Source of the DNA: Gorsachius magnificus
Taxonomy: Eukaryota > Chordata > Aves > Pelecaniformes > Ardeidae
Length of the DNA: 64,000 bases
Direction of reading: 5' to 3'
NCBI GenBank assembly: GCA_034008185.1
Contig: CM067081.1
Coordinates: 28,208,806-28,272,805 of the forward strand
Numbering within the stretch: position 1 is the stretch's first letter; each line of letters starts with the position of its first letter. The notes beneath the pieces are model-generated. The model was not told where the DNA came from. It saw nothing but the letters and a program-made list of their open reading frames with translations, and searched no databases. The position numbers and the translations under genes were made by a program. Shown piece after piece: positions 43,477 through 54,685 of the stretch.

Positions 43477-43651
43477 TCTAAATACAAATGAATACAATGC
43501 ATATAGCATCAAAGTAATCAATTTTCTGATTTTAAATACTTGTGTGCAATCATGATGGTTGGTTTTGTTTTTCTTTTTGCTTACTCCCTTTGCACAATTC
43601 TTCTCTTTTCATTAGAGCAGACTACAAACCTAGAGAAAATTCTGCACATAC

Positions 43652-44029
43652 CTGTTTCTCCCCACTGGGCCTCTTGTGGTTTAACAGCAGCTCCACAGCA
43701 CCAACTACCTCCTTTCGTATGGCATGCAACAGAGCATCTCCCACATATACATTAAAACTTAAGAGCAGCTCAATGAGCTCAAGGTTCTCATTTTCAATTG
43801 CAATAAGGAGTGCAGTTCTTCCCAGGGGATCAATGCAATTAATATTGATCTTGAAATAAATTTCTGCTTCCTCCAAAGCTTTCTTTACACTGGCATAATC
43901 TCCTTTCTCCACGGCGTTCAAATAGGCTTTCTCTGAATGAGACAGTTCAGATTCTGCCCGTACAATACGAAGAGGGATACGATCTCTGTAGGGAGCATTG
44001 ACACTTCTTTTGTAGTAGAACTGGGCCAT
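43652..44029 (-). CDS. TRPC4: TRPC4, first coding exon (codons 1-126)
   Basis: This exon encodes the N-terminus of the short transient receptor potential channel 4, a plasma-membrane non-selective Ca2+/Na+ channel subunit activated downstream of Gq/Gi-coupled receptors and phospholipase C. It opens with MAQFYYKR, followed by [17 protein letters not shown]. Three ankyrin-type helical pairs then follow, at about residues 30-60 ([17 protein letters not shown]), 66-95 ([19 protein letters not shown]) and 96-122 ([21 protein letters not shown]). The frame ends SGEKQ, followed directly by the donor GTATGT (43651-43646), phase 0. The start ATG (44029-44027) has A at -3 and G at +4, with an in-frame TAA six bases upstream, so it is well fixed. 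MAQFYYKR and the wording of the ankyrin repeats fit TRPC4 rather than its paralogue TRPC5. The frame is intact, with no sign of decay. The exon/intron layout matches what I know of vertebrate TRPC4. Confidence 0.96.
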
Positions 44030-44056
44030 ATTTTATGCCATTCTAATACTTTGTCT
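44030..44056 (-). other. TRPC4: TRPC4 5'UTR part of first coding exon, with splice acceptor
   Basis: On the minus strand a pyrimidine-rich tract (TCTTTCTTTTCATATTGCAG, ending at 44057) precedes AGACAAAG, and the start codon follows 27 bases later. A TACTGAT sequence about 30 bases upstream is a possible branch site. This fits a gene whose first exon is non-coding and far upstream, as in mammalian TRPC4. The alternative AG two bases further in (44056-44055) could also serve as acceptor. No promoter-like CpG-rich stretch lies next to this exon, so transcription is unlikely to start here. Confidence 0.8.
44033..44041 (-). promoter_or_regulatory. two-codon upstream ORF (ATG GCA TAA) before the TRPC4 start
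   Basis: Within the short 5'UTR segment an ATG at 44041-44039 is followed by GCA and the stop TAA (44035-44033), three bases before the TRPC4 ATG. Its context is AGA ATG G, with A at -3 and G at +4, as good as that of the main start. That the sequence exists is seen directly. That it affects translation is inference: a stop so close to the main start could permit termination-reinitiation or leaky selection between the two ATGs. Confidence 0.6.
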
Positions 44057-45218
44057 CTGCAATATGAAAAGAAAGATTAAATCAGTAATATATTTTGGGG
44101 GTACAGTGCACTAAATTAATATTTGCAATACATAAGTATTTAAAACTCATACTAAGAAGGGATGTTGAAACAAGTACAAACGGTCTCTATTGATAGAACT
44201 TGTAAGATCACCAGCAATACATGGAAACCACAGCATATAACCAAGTTGTTGCAATTTACCAAGTCAAAGCATATCTGTCAGCATATCATTTGCTTGTATG
44301 TATTCCTTAAACCTGTGGCAAGCATGAGATGATATGATACTATGTAGTTTGCGCCAGATGTGTAGCTCCACTTTATCCTTAATTTCTTCACTTAGTTCTA
44401 CTACTTCGTTTCCACAGTTTAAGAGTATGCTCATACACAGTTGCTGCTACTCAATAGACTACAGGGCACGCACTTACACCTCTTAAGCTTGATTGTGGTA
44501 GTGGTTGTGTCATTTAGAGGTTGGTTCACTTGCCTGTCTAAGGTACCTAGGCCTCTTTAATATGCACTAATTGTCTTCTCTGCACTCCAGCATGGCTTGG
44601 GTCTTTCACAAAGCCTGTGCACACTTGGTACCTCCATGCAAACATTTCTGCTAACCTACACAGCCCAGGCTTCGCTCGTTGCTTGTGTGTGGACAACCAA
44701 ATACAGCACTCCTTATCTGTTTCTTTAGCTTGGGCAGAAATTATATGTTAGAGTTGGAATAGTTATTAACATTTACATCTTCCTAGTGCTGAAATACCCT
44801 GATTTACTGGTGGCAGGCAAAGATTGCACAGTTCAGTGGTGAGCTTTCCTACTAAGATTTTGATTCAATCTCACATGCTGTTAGAAAAACATTCATATAA
44901 AATGCTTTTCCAACCAGCACTTACTAACATATAAATTATAATTCAGAGCCTAAAAGGTAAAACAAAATCCATATGAGATAAGTTCCCAGGGTCTGGTAGA
45001 TAATAATCATGGGTTTGATTCTGAGCTATTCAGTTGTAAAATAGAATTAATACTGAAACACTGCAACTATAAAACAACTCTAAAGTCTTACATATAATAA
45101 AGCATTTAATGCCTCTGCTTTTATTCTGTATACTTTGTACAAGGACTTTGCAGAAATAATTGCTTCTAACATGTTGATTTTCTCCTGGCTCTATCTTCTA
45201 CCTGAAAGAAAGAAAGGG

Positions 45219-45241
45219 AAAAAAAAAAAAAAAAAAAAAAA
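45219..45241 (+). repeat. poly-A tract
   Basis: A run of 23 A preceded by GAAAGAAAGAAAGGG and followed by GAGGGAAGAG. No retroposon body is recognised upstream. Confidence 0.9.
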
Positions 45242-46975
45242 GAGGGAAGAGAAAAATTTGACTTAAAAGAACAGGGGGTACACAAAAAAATATTTCCTTC
45301 TGTAGTTCAATTAGAGGTTGAACAGCTTATTAGTCAGAGAACTGTAGTTTCTTGTCATTTTCTCAGCTGAAAATGCAAGTTTTAGTAACCGACTGCCTTT
45401 TCCTCTATTTCCTTCAGGCATTAAAAAAGAAATCTCTGTTGAGAATTTGGAAAAGTTAATATGTATTTTTATTATTGTGATGTTTTGATTCATTAAAAAT
45501 TTCACTAAACACTGTGAGGAACACAGTAATTCATCTGTTCCAGTCTCCTTATGCAGTGCGATGAGAGGTAAGTACAAAGGCTGTTACCAGGTTGTTTTCT
45601 TTGTTTTCCAGAGTAGGTCAATAGGGCTTGAGGCAGGCAGGCGATGGCAAAGGAGACACATTAGAAAGATTTCCCCTCCAGATCCACATACAGGACCTGA
45701 GCAGTTGCAATCTTTTGCAAGACGTTTCCCAATTCATCCTCCAAGGTGGTATCAGTCTGCAGTCTGGGCTAACTGAGGTTGCACAGTCTGTGGATTATGT
45801 TCTGTTAATCTCACTTCAACTAAAATTAAGTACATGTCCATTGCACAGTTTTGTACCCCTGGAACAGAGTTATCACATTCTTATTGTTAATGCACTTTAT
45901 TTTACCAGTTTGCTTTTCATTCTTGTTTTTCAAAATTGCAGGTTCAATTCAAGAAGAAAAAAAGTGTTGTGTATGTTCAGCTCCAAATTAACAGACTTAA
46001 ATGTAGATGTTCACAAGTAGGTATCCACAAGAAAGGTGGGTTGCTATATTCCCATTACAGCCATGGAGATTTAGGTCTCCATTCCACTGTTCACAAATTG
46101 TCATCTGATGCTGGACACGGAAGAGCGTCCTGCCTGACTCGAGCTGCCACCTCAGGATGAGTTAGGTCTCACAAGGGGTCTATTTCATATCTGTCAGGAA
46201 GATGTTGGGTTAACCCACAATAATGCACAAACATTATTCAGCTACTTACTATCTACAAAGAGTTCAAGACCCCTGGAGAAAACTGAATCACTGCAACTGG
46301 GAGGTTACTGCTAAAAGCTCCTCTCTCTTGAAAGCACAGGAACAAATAAATGGATAATCACCTTCCCATTTCTTTGGAGTTAAACCAGCAATTAACTTGG
46401 ATCAATGAAACTGGGCATCATAGAAATGCTTATGGTAGAAGAGTATAGCGATTTACAGGTGGGATCTATTATGTTTTCATTAGGATGATGTGGGGGTTTT
46501 TTGGTTCTTTGTTTTTATGATGTCTGGGGAAGGTCTGCTATAGCTTCATTGTAAGCCCCAAAGAAAACCCTTGCTGGAACCTCTAGTGTTCACTTCTTCA
46601 CGATTCTTGAATGGGGAAAAATAGATCTAAGCTTAGTTTGTCTCTTTCAGAAGAGATACACTAAACACACATTGTCATTCTTCCAAACGGCTGTCCTCTG
46701 CTAGTCTTTCTCTCTTGCCCATACCACTTCCTGAAAATAATCAGCCATAAATAAAGTTCTATGATAATTAAAAATATATGTTCATGTGCAATTAGAAAGT
46801 AGAGACTGATTGCTGATACAGTGCACTCCTGGAAGATGAAATATACATCAAAGATATACTTCAGGGGTATTTAAAAAAATAACACATTTATTTTTATTTT
46901 AGGTACAGGTAGATAGTGTTGTGTGACAACTGATACTGTGCTGTCACATGTAAAAGTATGCATATGACAGATTTA

Positions 46976-47492
46976 CATAGAATCATAAAATCATAGAGTC
47001 ATTTAGGTTTGAAAGGACCTTTAAGATCATCAAGTCCAACCATTAACCTAACTCTGCCAAGTCAATGACTAAACCACATCTCTAAGAACCTCATCTACCT
47101 GTCTTTTAAATACCTCCAGAGATGGGGATTCCACCACTTCCCTGGGCAGCCCATTCCAATGCTTGACAACCTTTTTGGTGAAGAAATTTTTTCTAATATG
47201 TAATCTAAACCTCCCCTGGTGCAACTTGAGGCCATTTCCCCTCGTCCTATTGATTGTTACCTGGGAGAAGAGACCAACACCCACCTCGCTACAACCTCCA
47301 TTCATGCAGTTGTAGAGGGCGATAAGGTCTCCCCTCAGCCTCCTCTTCTCCAGACTAAACAACCCCAGTTCTTTCAGCTGCTACTCATAAGACTGTGCAC
47401 TACATCCTTCACCAGCTTCATTGCCCTTCTTTGGACACACTCCAGCAGCTCAGTGTCTTTCTTGTAGTGAGGGGCCCAAAAATGAACACAAG
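46976..47492 (-). mobile_element. CR1 LINE fragment with octamer tail
   Basis: The left end ATAGAATCATAAAATCATAG is the reverse complement of a slightly decayed octamer tail. The minus strand then reads, in one open frame, [39 protein letters not shown] and [18 protein letters not shown]. Across a frameshift near 47370 it continues with PHYKKDTELLECVQRRAMK. This belongs to a different CR1 subfamily from the neighbours, judging by its distinct 3'UTR (AGTCCAACCATTAACCTAAC). The 97-codon open stretch suggests moderate age. Confidence 0.92.
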
Positions 47493-48778
47493 ATCTGTAA
47501 GAGCTAGGAGTAGCCAACAGTGGTAAGGAAGTCTCCATTTGCTTTGAGCTCCTCTGCAGGAACAAGAGTCTAAAGAAACAAGAGATCCAGTACACTAGGC
47601 CAGTGTAAGAGGAATTGAATAAAACTTACAGTTTATGGTGCAAAACTTAGCAAAAGTGGAATTACAGTTTCCACAGAGTCCATACAGCTGACACAGACTA
47701 AAAATACTCCAGAGAAGAGATACAGACAAAATGACTTTCCCTGAAAATAGGACTATAACCACCCATCCGAAACACATTACAACCAGAAGCCAATAAACAC
47801 CATGTGACAGATTGTACCTGAGCCATCTAAGTATTCAGACTCATGGGGATCAAATTCATATACTGGAGGAATTCTTTTGGTCTTGCATCTCTTTATTGAA
47901 CTTGAGGGGAATTAGAGACAGAGAGAGTAGTTCAAGGCAAAGAGAGAAATTGATCTTCAACATTATTCTGTTCTTGCCTGTCATCCCCGTAATCCTGACC
48001 AGGGATATTTAAGATGTGCCATAACTAATGCAATACATTAAACATTTAGAGGAACCCTCTCTGACTTGAGAAAGAACATATAATGCACTTGGTAAATCAA
48101 AATAAATTCTTTTGATCAGTTTGGAGAAATACCACAATATCATCTTTCTATATAATCTGTGGGTTGGTTTGTATATTTGATAGGAAAAACAAACTATTAC
48201 AACTGGCTTTGCAAGACATATGATGATTCCTCTGACCCAACTGATAGCACTTAAAATTACTACTGCTTTAAGAAGGAATAGTACATTGATCAGTATTCTG
48301 ATCTACTAATCCATGCTCTGCTAATCCAGATAGGGGACTTAGTTACAGTACTTACAATAAAAGAGCTAAAACTCAATAATATCAAGACGTGCAAGGATGA
48401 AACTTACTCTTCAAGGCATTTTATATGAAGAGATCATATAAGATACTATGTCTCTGGAATACCTGAATAACTAGGCCACAACATGCCCAGAGTATTCTGA
48501 AATTGTAGTGACTAGCTGTAAACCCAGCTGTGAAATATTTTAGGATTAAGATTTATGCTAGAAAAAAGCCTCACTGCATGCAAAAGTAAGAGGTATTCAT
48601 TTCTGGTATTTCATTATCTTTAATAGATAGTTATGTCACAGCTGAAAATATATCTGGTTTGAAAGTACATGTTTCTCCAAATACAGTTAAAAAACAATAA
48701 TACATTTATCCTAACTTTCCCACAACTAGAAAAAACAAATGAGCATAAAATAGGGTCAGATAGTGGGGTGATGAAAGG

Positions 48779-49480
48779 ATTGAGAGCAGCCCTGCCAAGA
48801 GCGACTTGGGGGTACTGATGGATGAAAAGCTGGACATGAGCCAGCAATGTGCACTGGCAGCCCAGAAGGCCAACCGTACTCTGGGCTGCATCAAGAGAAG
48901 CGTGGCCAGCAGGTCGAGGGAGGTGATTCTGCCCCTCTACTCTGCTCTGGTGAGACCTCCCCTGGAGTCCTGCGTCCAGCTCTGGAGCCCTCAGCACAAG
49001 AAGGATGTGGAACTGTTGGAGCGGGTCCAGAGGAGGCCACAAAAATGATCCGAGGGCTGGAGCACCTCTCTTATGAGGCCAGGCTGAGAGAGTTGGGCTT
49101 GTTCAGCCTGGAGAAGAGAAAGCTGCGGGGAGATTTTATTGTGGCCTTTCAGTATATAAAGGGGTCTTATAAGAAAGAGAGAGAGAGGCTATTTACCAAG
49201 GCCTGTACTGACAGGACAAGGGGTAATGGTTTTAAACTAAAAAATGGTAGATTTAGACTAGATATAAGGAAGAAATTTTTTACAATGAGGGTGGTGAGGC
49301 ACTGGAACAAGTTGCCCAAAGAAGTTCTGGATGCCCCATCTCTGGAAGTGTTCAAAGTTAGGTTGAATGAGGCTTTGTGCAACCTGGTCTAGTGAAAGAT
49401 GTCCCTGCTCATGGCAGGGGGTTTGGACTAGATGATCTTTCAATGGCCCTTCTGATCCAAACCGTTCCATGATTCTATGT
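48779..49480 (+). mobile_element. CR1 LINE fragment with nearly intact C-terminal ORF2
   Basis: From 48806 the frame reads [56 protein letters not shown] and [11 protein letters not shown] one-base loss near 49038 shifts the frame, which then continues [52 protein letters not shown] and HWNKLPKEVLDAPSLEVFK down to the stop near 49392. The 3'UTR ends CCATGATTCTATG at about 49480. Apart from the shift the reading is largely open, so it is relatively young, yet it is 5'-truncated and cannot be autonomous. Confidence 0.94.
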
Positions 49481-52400
49481 TGTCTTTATAATTTTCTTTA
49501 TCAGTATTTACAAATATGCTGTTCATCACCAAGCTAGCTGTAGAAATTATAGAACAAATATTAACAAAAATATTGAATAATGTATAAATATTATTATAAA
49601 AATATTCAATTACTTTCATGCCATTAGTCTGACCATGTTATACACTATATACTTTAAAATACACTTTAAGAACTTAAGGGAAGTTTTAAAAAATACAATA
49701 TTAAACCTACAAAACATTGCAGCTTGACATTTTTAGCTTTATAGTAATTATAATACATGAAATACAATGGTTCTATTGACTCCTAGAGTCAAGCCATTTG
49801 CAATGACAGGAAACCAGGCAGAATGCTTTAGTGCTTCTCCAGTGACATGAGATGTGTCCAAATGGGGCACAGAGCCAATCTCCTATGGAAGATTTATCTC
49901 ACTTAATTTTAGGAACACAGTTGATTTATTTAAATATTGACATTTATAAACATACTTTCACATTGCCTGGGCTATCTCACCCCACCTTCCACTATTTCTA
50001 CAGAAGGCCACATGTTTCTTTGGCAGGTCCCATGTCACATCTGCCAGCCCTGAGCAAATGCAAGGCCTGTGCTGGTGTCCTGGGCATCGCAAATGGCCCA
50101 AACACCCAGATTCTGCTTTAGCAACTGACTCCAGCCCTCAGTGTTTACACTGAGTAAGGCACTCCTTGAGTGCAATTTATCTCGCTTGTTTTAGACAGCT
50201 ACATTAGGATGAAAAAAGTCATACTCTTCTGTTAACATGGTTAAAAATTAATTTGGTTTTAATTTCCCTTTCAAAGGCATCCTTAGCTTGATTTATGGCT
50301 ACTCTCTCATTATTGGACTTTGTGACCTCTGAAACCTAGCTTATTGTATTGATCAGTCCTTTCTTCCTTGTTTGTAGGCTCCCACTTACTCCTAATTTCC
50401 TTTCTAAACTGAAGACTCAGTTAATTAGGTTTAGAATCCTTTTACACATGTTTTTAAAAACCTTTTTGGAAGTAAAAGTCGCAATTACATTTAGTGCTAA
50501 AATAGTCTAAGACACCTTTGCATTAACCTTTATTACAAATTAAACTTGTGCTGGATTTTAGATGAAATTAAGCAAACCAGTGTCAGAGAGCATACAGAGG
50601 GTCAGAAAGCTTATATTTCCATACACACTGGTAATTATAAATTGTGAATAGGCTCAGCAATACAGCCAGTTTTTCAGCAGTTCAGCATTATTTCCAGCAG
50701 AAAAATTTTCATGTATCAGAAAATTTCCACAGACCTGGAATAGCCAGTATCTTAGAGCTCAGAATACTCGCTTAAAAAGAGGGTAATCTTAGATAAATCT
50801 TTTCTCAGGAGGGTCTGGTAATTACTGAGTTATTGGATTTTCCAGCATCATTCCCTCTCTCAGAAATCCAATATTAAAAGAAAAAAAAAAGAAGAACGAT
50901 ACTTGAAGACATGATACTGACTAAGATTGTCAACAATCATTGACCTACATCAGCTGTACCCACCAAAGCGCACAAACACACTACATATATATATAGTCTG
51001 CAGATGTCAGGGAAATATCATCAGCACCCGAGCAGGAGAAATATATAAAAGAAGAAAAACATAATACTTTAACAGAAAATTGATTCTTATGAGAAAATAT
51101 TTCTTTCTTAACAGGCAGATTCATTTACACCTGCTACAGACCACTTTTTCAAATTATGTGGGACTGTATTTTTCATACACTGTTTTTCAGGGAGGAATGG
51201 CAACAATGTGCCTTCTTTGCAAACCTTTAACATTTCGACTCTTTTTATCATTATTTGATAATTTGATATTTCTTAAGAAAAGCTGATATTATTAATTTTA
51301 CTGATGCTAAAATAAATAATTGTAAATTGTTTTCTGCTGCTATATCATGTGTATGGATACATGCATATTATAACCACAGGTACACAGAATTTTCCCCATC
51401 AAAGTTAAAGCTCAAAAAAAAAATGCAATCAGAGTTCCTCTGCTTTTCTTCAGCCTCTGCTTTTGCCTTATTTGCTGACCCTAAATACATGATCATATCC
51501 TCACTATTTTTCCAGGGGACCCTGAGTTGCCTTCCCTTGCATGCTGACCCCTACCCCAAAACACTATTGTAGCCAGGTGTGACAGAGAGAAAGCAGTATT
51601 AGAGTGACCCACCAGCAGGCACCAAGGGCCTCCATGCAAAGCTACTTTTATTGCTGGCTACAGTGCTTATGTATTGTAACCCTTCCAGAGACAGGAGGAC
51701 ACCCAATGACAACACAGCTCCTAGAGCAGATGTGCAGTTCAATGGACACACATGTGACCCATGAAATCCTCATTGTTGCTAGCCTTCTAAAGATACTTTA
51801 TTTCCATCACTGACCACTGCTAGACTTACTATAGCATTATTAGACTGTATAGCTTCTTCCATGGTATCATCAAAAGTACACTTCTGATCTTCCTCCTGAG
51901 TTCACTTTTCAGACTGTTTGCATGAAAAAAAGTGGAATTTCATATGAAATAACTATGCAGGAAACCCGAACATTTATGACAAGTGAATAACATGCTGATT
52001 TCTCTGTGATCTTCTGAAACTATTTTATATGTACTTTTTGTGGCAAAGGAAAGTTTCTGACATTTGTTATATTCAGGAAAGTATGAAATTTTCTTTCTAA
52101 AATAGATCTGTGACATACTAGCTTTAATCTGACACAGAATCCTATTTGGTACACAGTAAAAATGATGTTCAAAGGGAATTCTTGAAAGCAAGACTCTAGC
52201 TCTGATAAATCCCAGTCCAAAAGAATCATGAAGCCTTCACTTCCCCCCCCACTTCATTTGAACAAGAACAAAAGAAATGCAGATAAATCTTTGATTTCTG
52301 AACCCAGCACCAGTCCAGATACTGGTGTACAAACAAACGTCTAGACGAGTAACTTAAATGTTCCTCTAACACCGAGGCCAACTGGATAGGCTGGGCTCAT

Positions 52401-54028
52401 ACAGTTAAGCTCTCTTGGTCCCAAAATAGGACAGCTGAATGAGAACTGTCTACTGGGAATAATTTGGAATCCATGCCAACTCCTAAACTGTGCCTGGAAA
52501 TTGCGTAGGAAGATGTTAATTGGCTTGAGCCAACACCATTCTAGGGACTCTTCTAACACCTTCAGTGGCAGGTGATGAAGTTCCACCACCCAAGCATGCT
52601 TTCTAGCACTGTTTGTTTTACAACTCTTGTAGTTGGCAATACAGCATATGGGGTCCTCACCTGAAAGTCATTTTTCATTGTTAGAACTATGATCAACTTC
52701 AGATTTGAAAGCTAACAACAGCAAAAGCAGCAATCTAGACTTTAACACCGAGTCACCCATGCAGGAGATAAACTGAATAGCACAACATGGCATACATTCC
52801 CTATGAGGCTGTTGATTAATTTGAAATAGATCTAGACCTCTTGTTTGTGCTCTGGTTTAAAGTACCCTACAATCCAAGTTGCAGTAAAGCAAAGAATATA
52901 ACGTAGTATTCAGCTGTCAGTGGATGACAGGAGGCAGGCTGTCATGTTGTCTGCTTATATGTGTTCTGTCTTCAAAATCAGCAAGGCAGGATATCAGCTA
53001 GGAAGAACAACCTTCAGGCGCCAAGACACAATGGATATATGACAGGTGAAATTCCACCAGTGCCTTATATTAGCAGCTTAAGAGACCGAGACCCAGGAGA
53101 GTGCAAATGCTGACACTGAATGTGATAAACCTTTAATGCTGTGGCATGGATAAATTGCTTAGGTGGGTTCTTTTGTCAATTTTAAGAGAGGATGCAAATT
53201 CATAGCAATTTTTTGGATTGAAAGCATAGTGCTTCATATATAGTGTAAGGGTGGTCTGTAAGTTCACTTAGGCTACACTGAATGGGAGTAAATATTCATC
53301 TTCTAGTGCTGACATCACATCAGATTTTAGCTGAGAATGACAGGTTTTTCTTGTAACAGTGACCTTTAAGGTCCAGACAGCTATGACCCCGAAGTTTGAT
53401 AAATAACAGTTTTAGGAGATTATGGAAAAAAACATTGTTGCGAGATATTAGCAATTATTAACAGATCATATAGGGGTAGGGTGATTTGGGGCTAGGAATG
53501 CAGCACTGCAAATCTGCATAATTGTTAAAATCAGAGGTATTCGAGAACTTGCTTCTTCAAGTGCAGCTAAAACTGAGCCTAATTTCACTTACCTTAAGGA
53601 CGAAAAATAAGATAGCTCCCCACATGAAAAAAATGATGACCACAAGCTCACAGAAGTATCATTAGATGATAATAGCTCTCTAGTACATATTAAATTAGTT
53701 CACCTCCCCAGTTTTATTTAAACTAGAAAGAGGCACTCATTGAAAAAAAACAACATTCATGGGTTGCTGATGGGTAGCAGTATGCAAATATCCTTGGGAA
53801 AATGTGGGCATGACCCTGAAGCCTGAACTATTTGTTCTTGCTCAGAAGGGAATACTGAAGCGTTTAAGCCTGCTACCAGAGCAAAGGAGAGAAAGACTGC
53901 TTTCCACTGACTGACATGAACTTGTCCTTTGAAATGATGAAGCATGAATGTTATCAGCCCAGCCTACATGAGTAGGCAGCCAGTTTGGGGTGGGAAGGAC
54001 AGAAAAGGTAATAACATAGATAATGATC

Positions 54029-54685
54029 TTAATGAGTGACTGCACCACCCAGTTGAGCTGACCTCCCTGTCTCCTTGGCTGGTGTTATTCTCCTGAGTAA
54101 ATTCAAGGAGGTCTCCAAAATAATTTTCAAGAGAAAGAACTTCAGTGTCATCTGGCTACACAGAAGGCCTTCTTCCAGCATTTCCAACAGTAGCGCTGAC
54201 CTTATATGCTCTGTGAATGTGATCCTGCAGCATTCGTACAGCACGGCAACATTTCTCAGGAGACATGGGGAGTGGGCTGTCCCCTGCTCACGGAGAGGGT
54301 GGGCGGTCTTTCTCCACATGAGGAAAACATGGGAGAACAAACAAGTACATACTATCTGCTGAGAAATCAAACTATGGCTGGGCAGAAAGGGTCTGACTGT
54401 ACAAGTCCACTTGAGGAGCATAGGGGAGGCAGAGCAGCTTGGGAAATACAGGACACGGGCATTATTTGTGGGAGTTATGCTACTAGTGGTAGTGACTTTT
54501 CTACACTTCAGGATATGTTTACGTGCAGATCCACATGTCTTCCCCTGCTTCACGTGACAAAGCTCCAGGCAGCATGCAGTTTGTCCAGAAAAGGGAGGTT
54601 TTGGGCAGACTGCCCAAAAACCTTTAGTAAAGACTTGCTAATAAAAACACTCCAATGTGGGTCCATTTTCAGATGTACAAGCTAA
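54029..54685. other. intronic region with long overlapping open frames on both strands
   Basis: A 174-codon frame runs on the minus strand (54553-54029), and a 159-codon frame overlaps it on the plus strand (54206-54685). I recognise neither protein. Both are rich in Cys, Ser and Leu without domain-like periodicity, and no splice or promoter signal stands out. The local GC is higher than the surroundings, which by itself lengthens chance open frames. Most likely non-coding. Confidence 0.3.

Noticed and set aside
44030..44200. A promoter directly upstream of the first coding exon
   Set aside because: A pyrimidine tract and AG acceptor occur instead, and the region is AT-rich without CpG enrichment.
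45567..45611. GAGGTAAGTAC ... TTGTTTTCCAG, which looks like a tiny plus-strand intron
   Set aside because: Only about 44 bases long, below the normal vertebrate minimum, and the flanks have no coding similarity.
47069..49392. Frames of 97 and 181 codons that might be taken as genes
   Set aside because: They are C-terminal CR1 ORF2 pieces, with [14 protein letters not shown] and HWN-LP-EV motifs and CR1 tails.
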